This document shows positions 18,313 to 27,127 of a DNA stretch of 64,000 nt, one piece after another. The DNA is taken from positions 8,680,001 to 8,744,000 of the forward strand of contig NZ_JACHMF010000001.1 in the NCBI RefSeq assembly GCF_014204895.1. Reading direction: 5' to 3'. The notes under the pieces are model-generated. The model made no database searches. It saw only the letters and a list, made by a program, of their open reading frames with translations, and was not told the DNA's origin. The first letter of the stretch is position 1. Each line of letters starts with the position of its first letter. A program made the translations under genes and the position numbers. The stretch is from Paractinoplanes abujensis (GTDB taxonomy: Bacteria; Actinomycetota; Actinomycetes; Mycobacteriales; Micromonosporaceae).

Positions 18313-18500
18313 AGCCGGGCCTGACGCTTACGCTCGCGCTGCTCACGGGTGTAGGCCTTGCGCCGCTCGAGGTCACGCTTCCACTGCTCGCGGGCGCCCT
18401 CGTCGCAACCCTGCACGGCGCCTTTGGTCTGGGCCGGGCCGATCAGCGACCGGAACCACCAGTCGTCGAACGTCTCGTGGAACCACTGGCGAACCTTCAT
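18309..18500 (-). CDS. Small charged protein, 63 aa
   Basis: ATG 18500 is preceded by GGAGAGG. The protein starts MKVRQWFHETFDDWWFRSLI, rich in aromatic residues, and ends in an Arg/Lys/Glu-rich helix (REQRERKRQARL). There is no hydrophobic segment and no known domain. It overlaps the kdgK stop tail to tail. The start, ribosome site and codon use support a real gene; the function is unknown. Confidence 0.65.
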   Translation of the reverse strand: MKVRQWFHETFDDWWFRSLIGPAQTKGAVQGCDEGAREQWKRDLERRKAYTREQRERKRQARL

Positions 18501-18578
18501 GTCAGTGCCCTCTCCGTTCGTTGCCGTGCCAATAATTTGTACCCCAACTATCGGCACGGCACCAAACGATGTGAGCGG

Positions 18579-20630
18579 TTACTCCTGGGCAGCCGCCTTG
18601 TCCCGCGCCACCCGTACGAGTTCCACGAGCCCGCCGGCGTACTCCTGTGACTCGCCGTGCGCCTCGTCGAACGGCGGCTGGAACCCGACCCCCTCCCACT
18701 GCTGGGTCGTCTCGTTCCACCGGTCGTTGCCCACCTCGAAGTCCCAGGCGTCGATGCCCAGCTCGTAGTACAGCTGGTCGGCCGAGTTGCCCGCCGCCGA
18801 GTACAGCACGTCGGCCACCGGCCCCGTGTACGACGGCCACGTCACCGTGCCGCGCTCGGCCGAGATCGCGCTCACGATCCGCCGCGCGCTGTCCAGGAAG
18901 AACTTCGACTCGTCGATCGACGGCCGGGGCAGTGTGACCCGCCCGTCGGCCCGGTAGGCGCCGGGCGGCCACATGAAGTACCCGCCGTAGCTGTGCACGT
19001 TCATCGCCAGCCCGATGTTCGGATGTGCCTTGGCCAGGGCGATCACGTTGCCGCTCTCGGCCTCGGACAGCTCGGCCGTGCCCGCGTACGTGCCGGACAG
19101 GCAGTTGGCACTGGCCCCGACATACCCGTCGAAGTACGACCCCACCGTGTAGTTGCGGTTGAGGTCGACGCCCCACGAGTCCCGGTTGCGCGGGTCGCGC
19201 GACGTGCCCGTGCAGTGGTTGACGAGGTTCTTGCGCTGGAAGTTGTAGTCGTTGAACGAGTAGTTGGCGCCGTCCGGGTTGACCGTCGGGATCACGAACA
19301 CGTCCACCGCGTCGACCAGTTCCCGGGTGGCGGCGTCGGTCGCGTAGTTGGCCAGCAACCGTTCCGCGAACTCCAGCGTCACCAGCGGCGTGGCCCATTC
19401 GCGCGCGTGTTCCTGCGAGTACGCCAGCACGCCCGGCTTCGACCCGTCGCGGACCTTGCCGATGCGCAGCGCCTGCACGGTCCACGGCGCGCGGGGCACC
19501 TCGGTGCCTTTGAGCCCGTCGTCAAGCCGTACGGGACCGGTCACCGGCATCGGAATCCCGGCCGAGCCCTCCTCCACGAACGCCCGGAACTGTTGCGGAT
19601 AACGCGCGGTGATGAACGCCGCCACATCATCGGTCGTGCTGATGACCTTGCCGCCGGCGTCAGTGGCGAGGCGCAAGGTCAAGACTCGATCCCGGTACGT
19701 CGCTGACAGGGGGCGGTTGGGCAGGCCCGGATCGACCGTCCGCACCTGGACGCCGTTCAGGCCCTGATCCCCGAACCGCACCGACTCCACGACGACGGCG
19801 GCCGCGGCGGGATCACCGAGGTAGCCCACGGCCGTACGGCGATAGCCCTGGGTCTTGTTGGGCAGGTCGAGCACGTCGACGAGCGCCGGGTACTGCCGGG
19901 CCAGTCGCTTGATCCGTGCCCGCACGTCGACCGGCGTCATGTACGCGTCGACGAAGTCCTTCTGATATCCGCTCGGGGCGGCCGGCGGGGTGGCGCCCGG
20001 CCAGGCGGCCGGCGTCACCGCCCGTGACGTCCCACCCAGGCTGGACGAGGCCGTGACCTGCACCGGCTTGGCCGGCAGGGGCCGCGGCAGCGTGTAGTGG
20101 TACTGGTATTCGCCCGAGTCGGAGAACCGCACCAGCGGGAACGACCCGGTCGCGCCGTCCGCCGTCCGCCAGGTCACCGTGATCTCGACGTCCGGGTCGT
20201 CGGTCGCGGTCGTGGCCACCTGCGTCTGCAGGAACGTCCGGCCGCCGGTCGTCCACCAGTACGCCTGCAGGAACTGCAGCGTGTCGGCCTGAATGGCCTG
20301 CCGGTGGGCCGACGTCCGCGGCGCCTGCGCCGACCGCTGGATGACCTGGACCGGCACGGCCCCCTGCCCGGTCAGCTGGTCCTGGTCCACGACGAGGTCG
20401 ACCAGCACCGCGCCCTGCTCGGTGCGGGGCCGGGCCGCCAGGTCGGCGCCCTGATGCACCAGTCGTTGCAGCGCGGCCTCGTCGGGCAGCCGGAACCGGA
20501 CCAGCGCGGCCTCCCCGGCCGCCAATGTCAGCGCCGGCTCGCCGGGCGCCGCCCGGGCCGGCAGCGCGGCCGGCGTGATGGTCAATGCGAGAGCGGCGGC
20601 GACCGCCACCCATCGAGCACGAGACGACAT
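18579..20630 (-). CDS. Secreted M14 zinc carboxypeptidase with large insert
   Basis: This encodes 683 aa from ATG 20630 (MSSRARWVAVAAALALT), giving a signal peptide cleaved near ARA-APGE. An N-terminal pro/beta region covers to about 230. The M14 domain starts with YMTPVDVRARIKRLARQYP. The zinc motif HARE is at 408-411 (SQEHAREW), the third ligand is in MNVHSYGGY, and the catalytic Glu is in WDFEVG; NPDG and LNRNY are the substrate-binding signatures. Between the first strand and HARE lies an extra block of about 110 residues. It should remove C-terminal residues from peptides outside the cell. It is divergent from the gene at 20714. Confidence 0.9.
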   Translation of the reverse strand: MSSRARWVAVAAALALTITPAALPARAAPGEPALTLAAGEAALVRFRLPDEAALQRLVHQGADLAARPRTEQGAVLVDLVVDQDQLTGQGAVPVQVIQRSAQAPRTSAHRQAIQADTLQFLQAYWWTTGGRTFLQTQVATTATDDPDVEITVTWRTADGATGSFPLVRFSDSGEYQYHYTLPRPLPAKPVQVTASSSLGGTSRAVTPAAWPGATPPAAPSGYQKDFVDAYMTPVDVRARIKRLARQYPALVDVLDLPNKTQGYRRTAVGYLGDPAAAAVVVESVRFGDQGLNGVQVRTVDPGLPNRPLSATYRDRVLTLRLATDAGGKVISTTDDVAAFITARYPQQFRAFVEEGSAGIPMPVTGPVRLDDGLKGTEVPRAPWTVQALRIGKVRDGSKPGVLAYSQEHAREWATPLVTLEFAERLLANYATDAATRELVDAVDVFVIPTVNPDGANYSFNDYNFQRKNLVNHCTGTSRDPRNRDSWGVDLNRNYTVGSYFDGYVGASANCLSGTYAGTAELSEAESGNVIALAKAHPNIGLAMNVHSYGGYFMWPPGAYRADGRVTLPRPSIDESKFFLDSARRIVSAISAERGTVTWPSYTGPVADVLYSAAGNSADQLYYELGIDAWDFEVGNDRWNETTQQWEGVGFQPPFDEAHGESQEYAGGLVELVRVARDKAAAQE

Positions 20631-20641
20631 CGAACCCCCTG

Positions 20642-20699
20642 CTTCATTGAAGGATGTCGCTCCCCACCCCATCTATCGCATAGGCGTTTGTCAATGAAG
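20642..20699. promoter_or_regulatory. Inverted repeat in divergent promoter region
   Basis: CTTCATTGA (20642-20650) and its exact reverse complement TCAATGAAG (20691-20699) lie between the divergent M14 peptidase and the 20714 gene. The spacing of 40 bp would suit two bound repressor dimers or a loop. There is no regulator gene next to it. Confidence 0.4.
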
Positions 20700-20713
20700 T
20701 TAGGCTTCCCCTC

Positions 20714-21193
20714 ATGGCGGACAGCACAGACACCCAGGTCGAGGCCCGGGTGCAGGCGCATCTGGGTTCCGGTGAGACGCTGCGGGCCGCCGTGTGGGTG
20801 AGCCGGGCCGACGGCGGTACGGCGGCCGGGACCACCCGCAGCGAGCTCAACCCGTTCCGGTTCCGCCGGCCCGTGCCCGACCGTCCCGGCGACCGGCGCG
20901 GCGTCCACGGCGTTCCCGGCAGCCTCGCCGTGGGCCTCGACCAGCACATCCGCATCGTCACTGACCCCCGCGTGCTCGCCCTGACCGACCAGCGCCTGCT
21001 CGTGCTGGCCGAACAGAAAGTCTGGTTCCGGCCCGCCACGCGGCTGCAGGTGCGGTGGCAATGCCCCCGTACGGACCTCAAGTCCGCGACCGGCCAGGGC
21101 AACGGCCGCCTCCGGCTCGACTTCACCGACGGTTCCGCAGTCACCCTGCTCAGCCCGGTGACCAGTCTTCGATCATTCCTCGAGGCCCTGTAG
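20714..21193 (+). CDS. Conserved-looking hypothetical protein, 159 aa
   Basis: ATG 20714. A short helical N terminus is followed by an alternating beta pattern (IRIVTDPRVLALTDQRLLVLAEQ, then WFRPATRLQVRW and LRLDFTDGSAVTLLS). The phrase RVLALTDQRLLVL resembles bacterial PH-like or YokE-type domains, but I cannot confirm this. It is cytoplasmic with no membrane segment. Its stop overlaps the convergent sigma-factor gene by 21 bp. Confidence 0.65.
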   Translation: MADSTDTQVEARVQAHLGSGETLRAAVWVSRADGGTAAGTTRSELNPFRFRRPVPDRPGDRRGVHGVPGSLAVGLDQHIRIVTDPRVLALTDQRLLVLAEQKVWFRPATRLQVRWQCPRTDLKSATGQGNGRLRLDFTDGSAVTLLSPVTSLRSFLEAL

Positions 21194-22381
21194 CCGCGCG
21201 GTGAGGAAAGCGCGCTCGGTCTCGTTGGCGGTCAGGGCCAAAGCTTCCTCGTACGCGGTGACCGCCTCGGCGACCCGGCCGAGCCGGCGCAGGAAGTCGG
21301 CCCGGGCCGCGGCCAGGTAGGGGTAGGTGGCCAGGGCCGGTTCGCCGGTCAGAGGCTGCAGCGCGGCCAGCCCCGCCGCGGGGCCGTCGCGGAAGCCGAT
21401 CGCCACCGCCCGGTTCAAGGTGACCACAGGGGAGTTGCCGGTCAGCCGCAGCAGCACCGCGTAGAGACCGATGATCTCGGACCAGTCGGTCTGCTCCCAC
21501 GACGGGGCCTCGGCGTGCACGGCGGCGATCGCGGCCTCGACCGCGAAGCGGGACGGCGGGTGGCGGCGCAGCGATTCGGTCAGCAGCGAAACACCCTCAG
21601 TGATGCGATCGTGATTCCAAAGCGTGCGGTCCTGGTCGGACAGCAGTAACAGACGGCCATCGGCACCGACCCGGGCCGCCGCGCGGGCGTCGATCACCAG
21701 GAGCAGGGCCAGCAGCGCGGTCACGGGCGCCGACCGCGGCATGAGCAGGTGCAACGTACGGGCCAGTTCGATCGCGCTCGCGGTCAGGTCGGCCCGGGTC
21801 AGCGCGGGACCGGTCGGCGCGGTGTGCCCGGTCGTGAACAGCAGGTGCACCACCTCGAGCACCGGTTCCAGCCGCTCGGCCAAGGCCTCCGGAGGTGGCA
21901 CGCGGTACGGGATCCGGGCCGTGGCGATCTTCTTCTTGGCCCGGGTCAGGCGGGCCGCCATCGTCGGCTCCGAGACCAGGAAGGCGCGGGCCACCTCGGC
22001 CGTCGACAGCCCGCAGACGAGCCGGGCGGTCAGCGCCACCTGATGCTCGCGGGACAGCGCAGGATGACAGCAGGTGAAGACGAGCCGGAGCCGGTCGTCG
22101 CCCGGCGAAGGATCGGACGCGACCAGCAAAGGGAGCCGGCGCCGCCAAGCGGCTTCCCGTCGCAGCAGGTCGAGGGCCCGGTTGCGGGCCACCCGGGTGA
22201 GCCAGGCCCCGGGCCGCGACGGCACCCCGTCGCGTCTCCACGTCTCCATGGCCTGGGCGTACGCGTCCTGCGTGCACTCCTCGGCCAGATCCAGATCGCG
22301 CGTCACCTGGGCGGTCGTCGCGAGCACCTGGGCCCAGTCGCGGCGGTGCGCCTGGGCCAGGGCGTCGGCGACCGACGTCAT
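21173..22381 (-). CDS. ECF sigma factor with long C-terminal extension (ECF42-like)
   Basis: This encodes 402 aa from ATG 22381, overlapping the upstream gene by ATGA. Sigma2 covers about 8-78 (TRDLDLAEECTQDAYAQAME, RPGAWLTRVARNRALDLLRR). Sigma4 covers about 100-155 (ALTARLVCGLSTAEVARAFL, MAARLTRAKKKI). An extension of about 240 residues follows, with TPR-like helices (TLNRAVAI, AVTAYEEALAL). This architecture plus an adjacent DGPF protein is the known ECF42 arrangement, in which no anti-sigma factor is found and the extension controls activity. Confidence 0.88.
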   Translation of the reverse strand: MTSVADALAQAHRRDWAQVLATTAQVTRDLDLAEECTQDAYAQAMETWRRDGVPSRPGAWLTRVARNRALDLLRREAAWRRRLPLLVASDPSPGDDRLRLVFTCCHPALSREHQVALTARLVCGLSTAEVARAFLVSEPTMAARLTRAKKKIATARIPYRVPPPEALAERLEPVLEVVHLLFTTGHTAPTGPALTRADLTASAIELARTLHLLMPRSAPVTALLALLLVIDARAAARVGADGRLLLLSDQDRTLWNHDRITEGVSLLTESLRRHPPSRFAVEAAIAAVHAEAPSWEQTDWSEIIGLYAVLLRLTGNSPVVTLNRAVAIGFRDGPAAGLAALQPLTGEPALATYPYLAAARADFLRRLGRVAEAVTAYEEALALTANETERAFLTARLQGLEE

Positions 22382-22719
22382 CCGTGGTCGACGACGGGCC
22401 GGATCTCGACCCCGCTGTGCCCGGCCCGCACCTCGGGCAGCAGCTTGGCCAGGGCCAGCACCTCGTCCAGGTCGGCCGCCTCGAGCAGGTAGAACCCGCC
22501 CAGCGCCTCCTTGGTCTCCAGGAACGGTCCGTCCGAGGTGGTGGTCCCGCGCAGCGTCGTCGCGGTCGGCGCCGGCTCCAGCTCCTGCCCGCCGATGATC
22601 CGGTCGCCGGCCGCCGCGCGGAACTCCGCGTGCCCGGCGTCGTGCGCAGCGCGCTGCTCCCCGGTCATCGCCTCCCACTCGGCCGGGTCGCCGTAGATGA
22701 GCAGGGTGTACTTCGTCAT
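22378..22719 (-). CDS. DGPF/YCII-domain protein, partner of the ECF sigma factor
   Basis: This encodes 113 aa from ATG 22719. It has the ferredoxin-like YCII fold with KYTLLIYGD at the start and the DGPFLETKEALGGFYLLEA signature (about 63-81) that names the DGPF family. Proteins of this type are found beside ECF42 sigma factors; their molecular role is not settled. It is translationally coupled to the sigma gene. Confidence 0.9.
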   Translation of the reverse strand: MTKYTLLIYGDPAEWEAMTGEQRAAHDAGHAEFRAAAGDRIIGGQELEPAPTATTLRGTTTSDGPFLETKEALGGFYLLEAADLDEVLALAKLLPEVRAGHSGVEIRPVVDHG

Positions 22720-22790
22720 CGTGGATCCTCTCGCCGGTCGGTGGTTCTCACCCCACCGACGAACGGCGCCGCCGGAGAATCGACAGCATC

Positions 22791-23666
22791 TCAGGAAACC
22801 GCCGGTTCGATCGTGAGCGTGCCCGCATCGGCGTCCAGCATCGCCGGCGTGCCGACCGGAATTGCCCCTTGACCGATCGGCAGGCCGCCCAGGATCGGCA
22901 CGCCCAGTGGCGCCAGCCGGTCACGCAACACGTCGAGCACATTGCCCGGCCCGCACTCGGTGTAACGACCGACGGCCACGCCCCGTACGCCCTTGAGTCG
23001 CCCGGTGCGGTGCAGCATGGTGAGCTGCCGATCGATCTGACCCGGCCGCAACCCGTACGCCTCCAGCAGCAGAATCGCCCCGTGCAGGCTGGGCAGCACC
23101 CACCCCGCGGCCGTGGCGATCTGCTCCTGGTCGCCGCCGAGCAGCACCCCCGAGGCCCGCCCGCCGGTGGTCAACTCGCCGGTGTGCGAGTCGGGCTCGG
23201 CCCGCACGACCACCGGTTCGGTGCCGAAGGCGGCCGCCACGAACGACTGGTCCGGCCCGCCGTAGATGCCGGCCAGCCCCGCCCGCTCCCAGAAGGCCAG
23301 GTGCAGAATCGTGCACTCGCGCAACCCGACCAGCAGCGTCGGCAGGTGGGCTGCGGTGGTGAAGTCGAGGTCGTCAGCGATCCGATGCGCCCCGCTCCCG
23401 GCGCCGACCGCGACGATCGCCTTGATCGACAGGTCACGCAGGGCCCGGTTGACGTCCTCAACACGGTCACCGTCGTCCGCCGCGTCCAGCCCGCGCGGGC
23501 CCACCGAGACCTCGAGGCCCTGGTCCTTGAGCCACTGGGTCGCGCGCTCGACCTCCGCCTGCTCGGGTGCGCCCGTCGGCGCCACCACCCGCACGTGGTC
23601 ACCGGCCCGCAGCCGCGGCGGCCGGACGACATCGACATACTCGTATGCACTCTGCACGTCTGGCAT
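22791..23666 (-). CDS. S66 LD-carboxypeptidase/MccF-like protein lacking catalytic Ser and His
   Basis: This encodes 291 aa from ATG 23666. The S66 fold is recognisable along its length: VVAPTGAP (27-34), IVAVGAGSGAHRIAD (84-98), LLEAYGLRPGQIDRQL (200-215) and DADAGTLTIEP at the end. Active S66 enzymes need Ser (in G-x-S-D), Glu and His (in G-H). Here the Ser position reads GLREC (R116) and the His position reads PIGQG (Q266); only E202 stays. It is therefore probably a non-peptidase member that may bind rather than cut muropeptides or microcin-like compounds. It is divergent from an isochorismatase-like gene. Confidence 0.75.
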   Translation of the reverse strand: MPDVQSAYEYVDVVRPPRLRAGDHVRVVAPTGAPEQAEVERATQWLKDQGLEVSVGPRGLDAADDGDRVEDVNRALRDLSIKAIVAVGAGSGAHRIADDLDFTTAAHLPTLLVGLRECTILHLAFWERAGLAGIYGGPDQSFVAAAFGTEPVVVRAEPDSHTGELTTGGRASGVLLGGDQEQIATAAGWVLPSLHGAILLLEAYGLRPGQIDRQLTMLHRTGRLKGVRGVAVGRYTECGPGNVLDVLRDRLAPLGVPILGGLPIGQGAIPVGTPAMLDADAGTLTIEPAVS

Positions 23667-23773
23667 TATCGCGACACTTTTGCCCAGCCGCTTCCGGCGT
23701 ACGACCGGATCGTTCCGCCTCGGGACGCGATGGTGTCTGTTCCGGGCGCGCTGGAAGGCGAATCCTGGACGTC

Positions 23774-24358
23774 ATGACTACCGCACTTCTCGTCATCGAC
23801 GTCCAGGAATCGTTCCGGCAGCGGCCGCTCTGGTCGACCCTCGACAACCCGGCCCTGATCGCCAACGTGAGCCGGCTCGTGGAGGCCGCCCGGGCCGCCG
23901 GCGACCTGGTCGTCTGGGTGCTGCACGCCGAACCCGGCACCGGCAACCTCTTCGACCCCGCCTCCGGTCACGTACGGGTCGTCGACGAGCTCAAGCCCGC
24001 GCCCGACGAGCACGTCGTCGTCAAGACCTCGCACAACGCGTTCAGCACGACCAATCTGCAGCAATACCTGACCTCGTACGGGGTCACCTCGGTCACGACG
24101 TGCGGGCTGCGCACCGAGCAGTGCGTCGAGACCACCACCCGGGTCGCGTCCGATTTCGGATACGAGGTCACGTTCGTCACCGACGCCACCGGCACGTTCC
24201 CCATCCCGCACTGGACGGCCCCGGCCGAACAGACCGTCGCGGAACTGCTGGCCGACCCGCGTACGCTGGCGGCCGCGGACGTCGTGTCCCGCACCGAATA
24301 CGCGCTGGCCGGCCGGTTCGCCGCCGTGCGCACCGTGGACGACTACCTGGGGGAGTGA
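23774..24358 (+). CDS. Isochorismatase-like cysteine hydrolase
   Basis: This encodes 194 aa; ATG 23774 fits homologues that start TALLVIDVQ. The triad is present: D9 (VIDVQ), K84 (VVKTSHNAF) and C117 (RTEQCVETT). Members hydrolyse C-N bonds in amides such as nicotinamide or carbamoyl compounds, or isochorismate; the exact substrate is not clear. There is no signal peptide. Seven bases after its stop begins a GlxA-type regulator reading frame, a pairing common in actinobacteria, where the regulator controls the hydrolase. Confidence 0.9.
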   Translation: MTTALLVIDVQESFRQRPLWSTLDNPALIANVSRLVEAARAAGDLVVWVLHAEPGTGNLFDPASGHVRVVDELKPAPDEHVVVKTSHNAFSTTNLQQYLTSYGVTSVTTCGLRTEQCVETTTRVASDFGYEVTFVTDATGTFPIPHWTAPAEQTVAELLADPRTLAAADVVSRTEYALAGRFAAVRTVDDYLGE

Positions 24359-24365
24359 CCGGATC

Positions 24366-25246
24366 GTGCGCCGGGTGGTGTTCGTCCTCACGCCGCGACT
24401 GCACCTGCTCGACCTGCCGGCCCGGCCCAGGTGTTCTCGACCGCCCCCGGCTACCGGCTCGACTACGTGGCCGAGACCGAGACCGTGCCGTCCTGGCAGG
24501 GCGTGACGCTGCAGGCCGCCGTCGAATGGCCCACGCTGACCGCCGACGACCTGGTGCTGGTGCCCGGCTGGCGCGACGGCTACGGCCCGGTCGGTCCCGC
24601 CCTGCTGCGGCGGATCGCGGATCACCACGCGGCCGGCGGCACCGTCGCCAGCGTCTGCTCCGGCGCCGAGGCGCTGGCCCGGGCCGGCCTGCTCGACGGG
24701 CGGCGCTGCACCACCCACCACGACCTGCAGGACCGGCTGGCCCGCGAGTTCCCGCGGGCCTCCGTCGTCCGGGATGTGCTGTTCGTCAGCGACGGCCGCG
24801 TGGTCACCTCGGCCGGCATCGCCAGCGGCATCGACCTCGCCCTGCACCTGGTCGCGCAGCGGCACGGCCCCGCGGTCGCGGCCCGGGTGGCGCGCGAAAT
24901 GGTCGTCTACGCACGCCGCAACGGCGACGAACAACAGGCGTCGGCCATGCTGCGCCATCGTGCCCACTTGAGCGACGTCGTGCATCGCGTGCAGGACCGG
25001 ATCGACGCCCAGTTCACCCGCCCACTGCCCCTGGGTGCCCTGGCCACCGGCGCGGGCGTGAGCGAACGCACCCTGACCCGCCTCTTCGAGTCCGCCACGG
25101 GTCGCACGCCGCTGCGCTACCAGCAACAACTACGCGTCGAACGAGCCGAATACCTGATCGGCCACGGCGCCACGATCGAATCGGCGGCCCGCGCGGTCGG
25201 CTTCACCGACGCCCGCATGCTCCGCCGCCTCCGCGCCCGCACCTGA
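24366..25246 (+). pseudogene. GlxA-type regulator (DJ-1/PfpI + AraC), frameshifted near its start
   Basis: From GTG 24366 the frame reads VRRVVFVLTPRLHLLDL, the standard N terminus of the family. Homologues continue into AGPAQVFSTA, but that sequence appears only one frame over, from about 24421. One base is missing near 24416 (CTGCCGGC where CTGGCCGGC is expected). The rest is intact: a DJ-1/PfpI-like domain with SVCSGAEALARAGLLDGR (about 95-112) and a C-terminal AraC domain with LATGAGVSERTLTRLF. Either the gene is inactive, or the base loss is a sequencing error, or translation restarts at GTG 24431. Confidence 0.75.
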
Positions 25247-25330
25247 CGGCCCGTCCCGCCCGCCACTCATCGCGCACTGACGCGTCATCAGACACCGGTT
25301 GCGCGAATACCGTCGCGTGCGTGCGCATCA

Positions 25331-25513
25331 TTGCGCGCTCGATGGGGGCAGGTGCAACCACGCTCGCCACGCGTGGGTGCTCACTGGGTGCCGGTTGCGC
25401 CGGCCGAGCGACTGGCCGACGCGGCCGGGCTGACCGTGCTGGCCGGCCTTGTGTGCGTCAACGCTCATCCGGCTCTGGGGCGTGAGTTCCGGGTTGTGTC
25501 CCCTGAAGAGTGA
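25331..25513 (+). other. Short open frame in a gene-poor gap, doubtful
   Basis: The gap 25247-25525 holds only this 60-codon frame. Its second half (AERLADAAGLTVLAGLVCVN) looks protein-like, its first half does not, and no ribosome site precedes it. It may be the end of a lost gene beside the transposase remnant. I see nothing else in the gap. Confidence 0.25.
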
Positions 25514-25525
25514 TTGATTTTCAGG

Positions 25526-25780
25526 TCAGGGGGCCGGCAAGACACGTTTGCGGAGCAGGACGAAGCCGGCGCGGCTATTCATCTGTCGTTGGAGCATGGT
25601 GATCCGGTTGACGTTGCCCTCGACCGGCCCGGAGCTGAGGGGCAGGCTCAGCCCGGTGTCGCGGCCGGCCCCGCAGCGCTCGTGCGCGCCGGTCACAGCG
25701 TCGAGGTCGGAGGTCACGCCGTTGACGAAGCGGTCCATGCCAGACAGGTCGGCCCGCTCAGGCGCGGCTCAGATCTCCGC
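25526..25780 (-). mobile_element. Remnant of an ISL3-type transposase (C-terminal end)
   Basis: The minus strand reads LSSGPVEGNVNRITMLQRQM then RAGFVLLRKRVL, the conserved end of ISL3-family DDE transposases. About 70 residues remain before an in-frame TGA near 25770 stops the reading upstream. An extra stretch sits inside it (GAHERCGAGRDTG). No terminal inverted repeats are seen. It is a fossil of an insertion, next to other damaged genes. Confidence 0.75.
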
Positions 25781-25789
25781 TGCTCGCCA

Positions 25790-26440
25790 TCACCGGGTGT
25801 CACGTCCGCGCAGCCCCTGCACGAGGTTGTCCAGCAGTTCGCGGGTGTGCGGTGCGTCGAGGGTCTCGCCGATCCAGGCAGCGGAGTCGGTGCGCTCGGG
25901 AGAGCGAACATGGGGTATCAGCCAGTCGGCGGCAGCGATCTCGGTGATGTGCCCCAGTTGTGCGATGAGCATCGAGAAGTGTCCGCGCCGATTCACTTGA
26001 GCCGGCCCGCCGGCGTCCCGATACGCCCGGGTCAGCGCGCGGGCCCGGCCCGGGTCGGTCCGGGCGAACTCGAAGAGCACGCACCCGAGCTCCTGGGCCG
26101 GATCAGCCGGTCCGCTGTTCTCCCAGTCGATGACGCACACGCCGCCCTGCCCGGTCGGCAGGACATTGTCGGCCCACAGGTCCCGATGGCAGATCCGCAG
26201 CATCTCGGGAGGTTGGATCCAGGACTCCGGTGCCACCAGCTCATCCCGAAGATCGGCCAGCCGGCCGGCGAACGGTGCTCCCGCCGCTCGCAACTGCTCG
26301 ACCAGCTCGTCCCAGCGCCGCGCCCCGACCGGCGCCTGATACCACCGGGCCGCCGGGATTCGCGATGGACACCACTCGGGCCCCGGGCTGCGACGAGTGA
26401 TGGGTCTCCGGGTCCAGGGGCTGGGCGAGGCGCCGAGTAC
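25790..26440 (-). pseudogene. Aminoglycoside/choline-kinase-like phosphotransferase, N-terminal half missing
   Basis: The frame is open from just after the GNAT stop to TGA 25790-25792. It carries the catalytic loop CHRDLWADNVL and the metal-binding VIDWENSGPADPAQELG, the core of APH-type kinases. The region ahead (ARWYQAPVGARRWDELVEQL) matches the middle of such proteins, but the nucleotide-binding lobe is absent and the GNAT stop codon lies in the same frame. The only start is a TTG at 26293 without a good ribosome site. It is most likely a 5'-truncated gene, possibly cut when the GNAT gene or the IS arrived. Confidence 0.7.
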
Positions 26441-26950
26441 CTACACGTCATGCACGTAGAGCCGCAGCGTTGCCGGGGTTCCATCAGGCTGCTGGTCGCT
26501 ATCGGACGTGAAGGTGCGGATATAGGTGAAGCCGCTCTTCTCGGCGACGCGTACGGAGGCAAGATTGTCGGGGTCCACTCGGATGGCGGCGCGTGTTCCG
26601 ATGCGGTTCTCGCGCATGTGCTCGAGGATGAGTCGTACAGCTTCCCCTGCGACTCCGCGTCCACGGGCCCACGGGTGGACGGCATAGCTGATGTTGACGT
26701 CGCCGGGTTCCAGGCCGTCGATGACATCCGGGTCGTAGTCGACGTATCCGGCGAGGCGGTTGTCAAGGCACACGCCGAAGCCTCGCTTGCCGCGCCCCGC
26801 GCGAGCGTTGCCGGCGAGCTTTCTGAAGTGGGCGGCCGTCGTCTCGGCGGTGCCGGGGGCACCGTTCAGCCAGCGAACGGTGTGCTCGTCCTCACCGGCG
26901 TTGTGCGCCTCGACGTCCTCTTCTGTCAAGGCTCGCAGCGTGATCCTCAT
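26441..26950 (-). CDS. GNAT-family N-acetyltransferase
   Basis: This encodes 169 aa from ATG 26950. The Gcn5-related fold is visible: MRITLRALTEEDVEAHNAGED at the start, an acetyl-CoA loop VHPWARGRGVAGEAVRLIL (about 92-110), and the final strand with DNLASVRVAEKSGFTYI. It resembles ribosomal-protein or small-molecule acetyltransferases of the RimJ type; the acceptor is unknown. It lies directly upstream of, and in the same frame as, the headless phosphotransferase. Confidence 0.88.
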   Translation of the reverse strand: MRITLRALTEEDVEAHNAGEDEHTVRWLNGAPGTAETTAAHFRKLAGNARAGRGKRGFGVCLDNRLAGYVDYDPDVIDGLEPGDVNISYAVHPWARGRGVAGEAVRLILEHMRENRIGTRAAIRVDPDNLASVRVAEKSGFTYIRTFTSDSDQQPDGTPATLRLYVHDV

Positions 26951-27127
26951 GCGAGGACCATAGGAAGCCGCTGACGGTGCACGACAGCGATATTCGACGC
27001 CGATCGATCACCATTCGCGGAACAGAATCCCGAATTCGCGAACGTAGCCGACGTCGGCCGGTGTCGACGCCGCGGAGGGGTTGCGGGTTGCGCGTTTGCA
27101 CGGGCGTTCGCCCATAGACTGGCGCGC

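Noticed and set aside
26951..27127. Repeated ATTCGCG words between the GNAT and HAD genes as an operator
   Set aside because: They are short direct repeats without symmetry and no regulator is nearby.
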